Shown one piece after another: positions 6,135 to 10,737 of a DNA stretch of 10,737 nucleotides. This DNA is from Ferrimicrobium sp. (GTDB lineage: Bacteria > Actinomycetota > Acidimicrobiia > Acidimicrobiales > Acidimicrobiaceae), in the NCBI GenBank assembly GCA_027365375.1, contig DAHXNM010000268.1, positions 1-10,737 on the forward strand, written 5' to 3'. The stretch's first letter is position 1, and each line of letters begins with the position of its first letter. A program made the position numbers and the translations under genes. The notes beneath the pieces were generated by a model, which was not told where the DNA came from, did not search any database, and saw only the letters and a program-made list of their open reading frames with translations.

Positions 6135-8123
6135 ATGGTGCCAGATTTTCAGGTCGTCTCAAACTACGAACCCGCCGGAGACCAGCCGAAGGCCATTGCG
6201 GCGCTCGCAGAAGGCGTGGAGCGCGGTGAACGTTTTCAGACGTTACTTGGGATCACCGGCTCAGGCAAGAGTGCGACGATAGCCTGGACTATCCAGGCGG
6301 TGCAGCGGCCGACGCTGATTATCGCGCCAAACAAGTCGCTTGCTGCACAACTCGCGAACGAGTTTCGAGGGTTCTTTCCCCATAATCGAGTTGAGTATTT
6401 TGTCTCCTACTACGACTACTACCAACCAGAGGCGTATCTCCCGGCGACGGACACCTATATCGAGAAGGATTCGTCGATCAACGATGAGATCGATCGGCTC
6501 CGCCACGCTGCCACCTCTGCTCTGCTGACTAGAAGAGACGTTGTAGTCGTCGCCTCTGTATCGTGTATCTACGGCCTGGGCTCACCTGAAGAGTATCAAG
6601 GGCAGATCCTCCCGTTACGCCGTGGCGAGAGCATTCCGCTTCCTGCTGTAGCACGTCTACTAGTGGCTATGCAATACGAGCGTAACGATGTGGAGGTTTC
6701 GCGCGGAAAATTTCGATTACGTGGTGACACGGTCGAGGTGCATCCAGCCTATGAGGAGTTCGCGATGCGAATTGAGTTCTTCGGCGACGAGATTGAACGC
6801 ATCTCTAAGGTTGACCTCATGACCGGTGAACTAGTAAAGGATCTGGATGAGTTTGTTATCTTTCCGGCGACTCATTACCTGGCGAGTCCAGAGCGTTTGA
6901 AGACGGCGATGAATGGTATCGAGGATGAGTTGCGAAGCCAACTCGGCTACTTTGGAGACAGAGGTAAGTTACTCGAGGCACAGCGACTTAAAATGCGTAC
7001 AGAGTTTGATCTCGAGATGCTCTCTGAGGTCGGGTTTTGCTCAGGTATTGAGAACTATTCACGTCACCTCGACGGTCGTCAGGCCGGTGAACCTCCCTTT
7101 ACCTTGCTCGATTATTTCCCTAAGGACTACTTGCTAATAATCGATGAGAGCCATGTGACTGTGCCACAGATCCGAGGTCAGTATGCGGGCGATCGTTCTC
7201 GCAAGGAGACCCTGGTAGAGCACGGGTTTCGTCTGCCCTCTGCCATGGACAACCGCCCACTGCGATTCGATGAATTCTACGAACGAATCAATCAAGCAAT
7301 TTTCCTCTCAGCCACACCTGCCCCCTATGAGATCGATCAGTCCTCACGGGTGGTGGAGCAGATCGCGAGGCCAACAGGATTACTAGATCCCGTCGTCGAA
7401 GTTCGTCCAACCAAGGGTCAGATCGATGATCTACTAGCGGAGATCCACCGACGTGTCGACCAAAATGAGCGTGTATTGGTGACGACATTGACGAAGAAGA
7501 TGGCGGAGGATTTGACTGATTACTTCGAAGGACTTGGTGTTAAAGTCCGCTATCTGCACTCCAATGTGGAGACCCTTGATCGGATCGAGCTGATTCGGGA
7601 CCTGCGTCTCGGTGAGTATGACGTCCTGGTTGGCATCAACCTCTTGCGCGAAGGACTCGATCTTCCAGAGGTGTCTCTCGTTGCAATTTTGGACGCTGAC
7701 AAGGAGGGCTTTCTGCGTTCAGAGACCTCGCTTGTCCAGACTATAGGTCGCGCTGCGCGTAACAGCCATGGAATGGTGCTCCTGTACGGAGATAAGGTCA
7801 CGCGGTCGATGGCGTATGCGATTTCAGAGACATCGCGCAGACGTGCCTTACAGGAGAGCTACAACCTTGAACACGGTATCACGCCGACCACAGTTACTGC
7901 TCGACTTGGTGATCTCATAGGTGACGAGCGATCGGGGACCAGAGTGCCAAAGCTCCGGCGCTCGAAGGCCGAAGAACGGTATGCGCATCTCGCCCCTGAA
8001 CAACTGCAAGAGGTTATCGACGCCCTTACCGTCGAGATGGAGACGTGCGCTACCGAGTTGCGTTTTGAAGAGGCGGCAAAACTACGGGACGACATCAAGG
8101 GACTGAGCCGCCTGCTTGCTTGA
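6135..8123 (+). CDS. uvrB: UvrABC excinuclease subunit B
   Basis: Full-length UvrB (662 residues), the damage-verification helicase of bacterial nucleotide excision repair. It receives damaged DNA from UvrA and then recruits the UvrC nuclease. In order: YEPAGDQPKAIAAL near the N-terminus; Walker A GITGSGKS (39-46); the beta-hairpin YYDYYQPEAYLP (92-103) and following DTYIEKDSSIN that probes the strand; Walker B DESH (337-340); LSATPAPYE (391-399); motif V GINLLREGLDLPEVS (500-514); motif VI QTIGRAARN (535-543); and a C-terminal UVR motif ELRFEEAAKLRD (641-652) that contacts UvrC. All key residues are present. Walker A ends in Ser rather than the common Thr, a conservative change. The gene stands alone; uvrA and uvrC are not in the window. 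ATG at 6135 is taken, with GTG at 6138 as an alternative for a leaderless message. Confidence 0.98.
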   Translation: MVPDFQVVSNYEPAGDQPKAIAALAEGVERGERFQTLLGITGSGKSATIAWTIQAVQRPTLIIAPNKSLAAQLANEFRGFFPHNRVEYFVSYYDYYQPEAYLPATDTYIEKDSSINDEIDRLRHAATSALLTRRDVVVVASVSCIYGLGSPEEYQGQILPLRRGESIPLPAVARLLVAMQYERNDVEVSRGKFRLRGDTVEVHPAYEEFAMRIEFFGDEIERISKVDLMTGELVKDLDEFVIFPATHYLASPERLKTAMNGIEDELRSQLGYFGDRGKLLEAQRLKMRTEFDLEMLSEVGFCSGIENYSRHLDGRQAGEPPFTLLDYFPKDYLLIIDESHVTVPQIRGQYAGDRSRKETLVEHGFRLPSAMDNRPLRFDEFYERINQAIFLSATPAPYEIDQSSRVVEQIARPTGLLDPVVEVRPTKGQIDDLLAEIHRRVDQNERVLVTTLTKKMAEDLTDYFEGLGVKVRYLHSNVETLDRIELIRDLRLGEYDVLVGINLLREGLDLPEVSLVAILDADKEGFLRSETSLVQTIGRAARNSHGMVLLYGDKVTRSMAYAISETSRRRALQESYNLEHGITPTTVTARLGDLIGDERSGTRVPKLRRSKAEERYAHLAPEQLQEVIDALTVEMETCATELRFEEAAKLRDDIKGLSRLLA

Positions 8124-8344
8124 GTAAGACCAGTTTGAAACGATGAGCCTGTCAGAGCCAGAGCGTCGGCCACGTTAATCGAGTTCACCCTATTAACAAT
8201 CATCGGCTTTAAGGGCTCGCCTGTTCAGAAGGCCACCTACTAGCCAAATTAGTGCTATATAGTGCTAAAATCGCGTCAATCCCCAGCAGCGCTAAAGGGG
8301 TCCACGGTGGTTAACTGTCTCGGCTGCTAGATGCCTCCGAGAGC
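8124..8344. other. Convergent intergenic region uvrB / pspA
   Basis: This is the region between two converging genes. It holds a 6-bp inverted repeat GTTAAT...ATTAAC near 8174-8197, the direct repeat described at 8250-8267, a CCCC-N12-GGGG hairpin near 8281-8300, and CTCGG...CCGAG near 8318-8341. None is followed by a clear T-run, so I cannot name the terminator of either gene. No tRNA or small gene is visible. Confidence 0.4.
8250..8267. repeat. Direct repeat TAGTGCTA x2, 10-bp period
   Basis: TAGTGCTA occurs at 8250-8257 and 8260-8267, placing both copies on the same face of the helix. The second runs into TGCTAAAAT, which looks like an extended -10 on the plus strand. No gene follows in that direction before pspA (opposite strand), so it may be a promoter for an unannotated or antisense RNA, or a protein binding site. 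Confidence 0.35.
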
Positions 8345-9478
8345 TCAGCTAACGCTGGCTCCGCTGGCGCCTTGATCCTGTGAAGCCTCTGCTGGTGTCG
8401 CCGGGGTGTCAAAGAACAGCTTCTTTGCCTCTTCAAGAGTCATATCTGAGCTTGGAAGAACGATGTCAGCCTTGGTTGTATCGCTGTCTGCAAGCGCAGC
8501 GCCATTCGTCGTGACCAGCAGCCCGAGTTGCTTTACCAACTGGGCAAATGAGTCGGCATCATTCTTCTCCACGGCCATCTCGAGCGCGGCGTCGAGACCG
8601 TCAAGAGCGGGTCTGATTGAGTTCGCAATTCGAAAACGGCTTTGTCCAAGCACTCTGACGACGAACGTGTCGACCGCCGACGACTCCTCAGTTGATCCTC
8701 CACTATCTGTAGCGGAGTGGAGTGCCTTTGGGTCGCTAGGTGCAGTCGATGTCTGCAGGCTTGCCGGCTGCGCTGGAGCATTAAGTTCTGCCTTCATGGC
8801 TGCTAGCTGGAGATCAACATCGCTAGCCGACGATTTCTGTGCCAGGGCAGCTTCGATGTCATCACCGTGCCCGCCCAACGAAGGTGAATCAAGAACACCA
8901 GAGTTGGCGAGTTCTCCTACAGCGGCAGCACGCGACTGCATCTGAGCGATCTTATCTTGAGCACGATCCATCATCATATTGACATCAGTCATCTGATCGG
9001 AGAGGCCTGTTAAATTCTCGAGTGCAGAAGACGAAGCCTTCGCGGCGGTGTACTGAGCCTTCATGGTGTCGCGTTGGGCGCGGAATGCCTCGATTTTGGA
9101 GTTGAGTGTGCGCCCGGTCTCTTCCAGCGCACTCTCCTGTTGGGCCAGTTGGTTTATCTGAGGTGTGAGCGAGTCGATCTGAGGCTGGACTGCTGTAGCA
9201 CGTTGCAGCGCCATCTTGGCGACGTCTTCCTGTCCCTGTTGGAGCGCCTGTCTGGCTTGCCCCTGCAATTTATCGTATTGCGCTTGGAGCTGGGCCCTTT
9301 GCGCCTCGAGTCGCTTTTGTGACGTGAGCACATCCGCGATTGACCTGCGAACCTGCTGTAAGTTCTCTTGCATCTTCTCGTAACTGAGATCGATAGCCTG
9401 TGTTGGATCCTCTACCTTATCAAGGAGCGCATTCGACTTCTGTTGGAAGACCTGAGAGACGCGTTTGAACATGCTCAT
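8345..9478 (-). CDS. pspA: PspA/IM30 (ESCRT-III-like) protein fused to a PspAA-like domain
   Basis: Residues 1-232 are a PspA/IM30 family protein: MSMFKRVSQVFQQKSNALLDKVEDPTQAID, then long heptad-rich helices full of Gln, Ala and Glu, including MMMDRAQDKIAQMQSRAAAV. This family polymerises on stressed inner membranes and helps keep them intact. Residues 233-268 are a Ser/Thr/Ala/Pro linker. Residues about 270-356 (FVVRVLGQSRFRIANSIRPA, LDGLDAALEMAVEKNDADSF, ADIVLPSSDMTLEEAKKLF) resemble the PspA-associated domain PspAA, usually a separate small protein encoded next to pspA; it is rare for me to see them fused. At 377 residues it is much longer than typical PspA (about 220-280). AAGGAG lies eight bases before the ATG, fixing the start. 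It is divergent from an unknown gene and rodA, sharing 59 bp of upstream DNA. The PspA part is certain; the PspAA assignment is by motif pattern. Confidence 0.9.
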   Translation of the reverse strand: MSMFKRVSQVFQQKSNALLDKVEDPTQAIDLSYEKMQENLQQVRRSIADVLTSQKRLEAQRAQLQAQYDKLQGQARQALQQGQEDVAKMALQRATAVQPQIDSLTPQINQLAQQESALEETGRTLNSKIEAFRAQRDTMKAQYTAAKASSSALENLTGLSDQMTDVNMMMDRAQDKIAQMQSRAAAVGELANSGVLDSPSLGGHGDDIEAALAQKSSASDVDLQLAAMKAELNAPAQPASLQTSTAPSDPKALHSATDSGGSTEESSAVDTFVVRVLGQSRFRIANSIRPALDGLDAALEMAVEKNDADSFAQLVKQLGLLVTTNGAALADSDTTKADIVLPSSDMTLEEAKKLFFDTPATPAEASQDQGASGASVS

Positions 9479-9537
9479 GAAAGGATCTCCTTAACCCTAT
9501 AGTGATAACGGCTAGAGCTATTACTCTATTACTCATC
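9479..9537. promoter_or_regulatory. Shared 59-bp divergent promoter region, pspA / unknown-rodA
   Basis: This short gap must hold both promoters. The pspA Shine-Dalgarno (AAGGAG on the minus strand) is at 9487-9492. A perfect 8-bp tandem repeat TATTACTC x2 occupies 9519-9534; its second copy gives TATTAC (9527-9532), a -10-like hexamer five bases before the ATG at 9538, so the plus-strand mRNA would be leaderless. Minus-strand -10 candidates are TATCAC or TATAGG around 9497-9508. With promoters this close, transcription of the two directions should interfere or be co-controlled. Confidence 0.45.
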
Positions 9538-9945
9538 ATGGTAGCAGAGAATGGGCAAGAATCGGATGACGCCTTCAGCGCAACATCTGATGGTCTGGTA
9601 GATTCTTCAGACTTGTTCAAGTTGGCAGCGGAGGCACAGGCACTAGAGACGGTGGGCCTTGAGCGAGTTCTGGAGTTGTTCCAGGATCGTGTTCATACGG
9701 AGTCCAAGCGTAAGCAGCGCACCGACTACTTCGATGTCGGCTCCGAGCGTTTCACTCTCGAGCGCGACAAGGACGGAAGGGTGCAGGCGAGTCGGGTTGA
9801 TCACGTCGTCGGAGGTGTACGCATTCGCTCGGAGAGCCTGAAGCTCTCAGACTGGATTGCGACGGCGCTGGTGCGCTTCCAAGCCGAAGCTGGCCAGAGT
9901 GCCATGGCACGGTCAGCTCTTGAGAGGATTCTAGGGCTGTCATGA
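9538..9945 (+). CDS. Hypothetical protein, upstream partner of rodA
   Basis: A 135-residue soluble protein that I cannot assign to a family. It has an acidic, probably disordered N-terminus (about 1-20), a helix LFKLAAEAQALETVGLERVLELF (about 27-49), a charged stretch with TESKRKQRTDYFDVGSERFTLERDKDGR that looks like a beta hairpin, then VDHVVGGVRIRSESLKLSDW and a C-terminal helix. There is no signal peptide or membrane span. The ATG at 9538 is chosen over 9502 because TATTAC lies five bases upstream (leaderless) and the extra 12 residues of the longer form lie within the promoter region. Its stop overlaps the rodA start (ATGA), so translation is probably coupled, and it is divergent from pspA. 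This context suggests a role linked to the cell envelope, which is inference only. Confidence 0.75.
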   Translation: MVAENGQESDDAFSATSDGLVDSSDLFKLAAEAQALETVGLERVLELFQDRVHTESKRKQRTDYFDVGSERFTLERDKDGRVQASRVDHVVGGVRIRSESLKLSDWIATALVRFQAEAGQSAMARSALERILGLS

Positions 9946-10737
9946 CGCAGATGACAGTCCGCCGCGAGGTGGGCCTTTGGAGAAAGATCGGCAGGTTCGA
10001 CCTTCTTCTAGCGCTGGTTGCACTGGCCATTGGGGCATTCGGCGTTATCATGGTGTATTCAGCCACCAAGGAACAGATGATTCATGCTGGCATATCTGGC
10101 TACTACTACTTTGAACGCCAATCGATCTACTTTGCCTTGGGGGCTGTGGCTATGGTCGTTCTTGCGCTGATCGACTATCAGCGCATAGCCCATTTCGCTT
10201 ACATTATCTACGCTGCCAGCCTTTTGGGCCTGATCGCTGTCCTCTCTCCGGTGGGCACCTCACAACTCGGTTCGCAACGCTGGTTCCAGTTAGGCCCTAT
10301 CCAGGTACAGCCGTCCGAATTTGCACCTATTGGGGTTATCTTTGGAATATCCGCCTATGTGGCCAATCGAGAGGAGCCACTTGATCTTCGAGCTGTGATT
10401 ACCATCCTGCTTATGGGTGGGATCCCTATGGTGTTGGTGATCAAACAGCCTGACCTTGGCACAGGAATCGTTATTGCGATCATAACTGCACTCTTGTTAG
10501 TGATGGCTGGCGTCCCGGCGCGCTATCTGATGGCGCTCGTCATAGTAGGTGTAGTTGGTGTTGTCGCCGTCCTTCATGTCGGTTTTTTGAAGAGCTATCA
10601 GTTGCATCGATTGCTCTCGTTTCTCAACCCAAAAGCGAACGCCTCCTCCTTTGGTTACAACCTTGCGCAATCCAAAATCGCCATCGGCTCCGGACATATT
10701 TTTGGAGTTGGTCTGTTTAAGGGTTCTCAAACTACCC
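9942..10737 (+). CDS. rodA: RodA/FtsW SEDS peptidoglycan glycosyltransferase (partial, N-terminal)
   Basis: The first 265 codons of a polytopic SEDS protein, the glycosyltransferase that polymerises lipid II into glycan strands together with a class B penicillin-binding protein. Several hydrophobic spans are visible, beginning FDLLLALVALAIGAFGVIMV. Family motifs in order are GSQRWFQLGPIQVQPSEFAP (about 110-129), KQPDLGTG (about 168-175), YQLHRLLSFLNP, and GYNLAQSKIAIGSGHIFGVG. The KQPDLGT and QSKIAIGSG patterns favour RodA (elongasome) over FtsW (divisome). The catalytic Asp loop lies beyond the window edge. The ATG at 9942 overlaps the previous stop as ATGA, so the two genes are co-translated. 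The frame stays open to base 10737, so the gene is cut by the window, not broken. Confidence 0.93.
   Translation, partial: MTQMTVRREVGLWRKIGRFDLLLALVALAIGAFGVIMVYSATKEQMIHAGISGYYYFERQSIYFALGAVAMVVLALIDYQRIAHFAYIIYAASLLGLIAVLSPVGTSQLGSQRWFQLGPIQVQPSEFAPIGVIFGISAYVANREEPLDLRAVITILLMGGIPMVLVIKQPDLGTGIVIAIITALLLVMAGVPARYLMALVIVGVVGVVAVLHVGFLKSYQLHRLLSFLNPKANASSFGYNLAQSKIAIGSGHIFGVGLFKGSQTT

Noticed and set aside
8250..8268. CIRCE-like heat-shock operator (TTAGCACT half-site on minus strand)
   Set aside because: The half-sites are direct, not inverted, the spacing is wrong, and no chaperone gene follows.
8406..8945. Plus-strand 179-residue Ser/Ala-rich open frame
   Set aside because: Antisense shadow of pspA; low-complexity composition mirrors the Ala/Gln/Ser-rich opposite strand.

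Overview
The window looks like chromosome from an actinobacterium of moderate GC content. My best guess is the Acidimicrobiia (iron-oxidising acidophile type). This rests on protein flavour: an M13 peptidase close to mycobacterial Zmp1, DUF6295, a PspA carrying a PspAA-like domain, and several genes with a -10-like hexamer immediately before the start codon and no Shine-Dalgarno sequence (leaderless style). The taxonomic assignment is inference; no rRNA is present.

Layout. (1) 1-1030 is a decayed ISL3-family transposase, broken by frameshifts and stops. (2) 1031-1498 has no gene I can support but holds a long stem-loop at 1377-1434. (3) 1499-3466 (-) encodes an M13 zinc metallopeptidase. (4) 3520-3782 (+) is the start of an IS607-type tnpA (MerR-like HTH only) that keeps a good promoter and ends at an intrinsic terminator. 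(5) 3748-4677 (-) encodes an exported choice-of-anchor A domain protein whose 3' end overlaps that terminator. (6) 4738-4784 is a strong intrinsic terminator for the two-gene minus-strand operon 5828-4795: a dienelactone hydrolase-family enzyme, then a DUF6295 protein. A MarR-operator-like inverted repeat lies upstream of this operon. (7) 6135-8123 (+) is uvrB. (8) 8345-9478 (-) encodes PspA fused to a C-terminal PspAA-like domain. (9) Divergent from it, separated by only 59 bp, are a 135-aa unknown protein (9538-9945) and, with an ATGA overlap, the start of rodA, which runs off the window end.

How the genes work together. UvrB is housekeeping excision repair. The pspA region is the most interesting: a membrane-stress effector shares a very short promoter region with an operon encoding an elongasome SEDS glycosyltransferase and an unknown protein, which suggests coordination of envelope stress and wall growth (inference). 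The dienelactone hydrolase/DUF6295 pair looks like a small regulated metabolic or detoxification operon. The left third is an insertion-sequence graveyard (ISL3 and IS607 remnants) around the peptidase and the adhesin-like protein. I found no CRISPR array, tRNA or rRNA.
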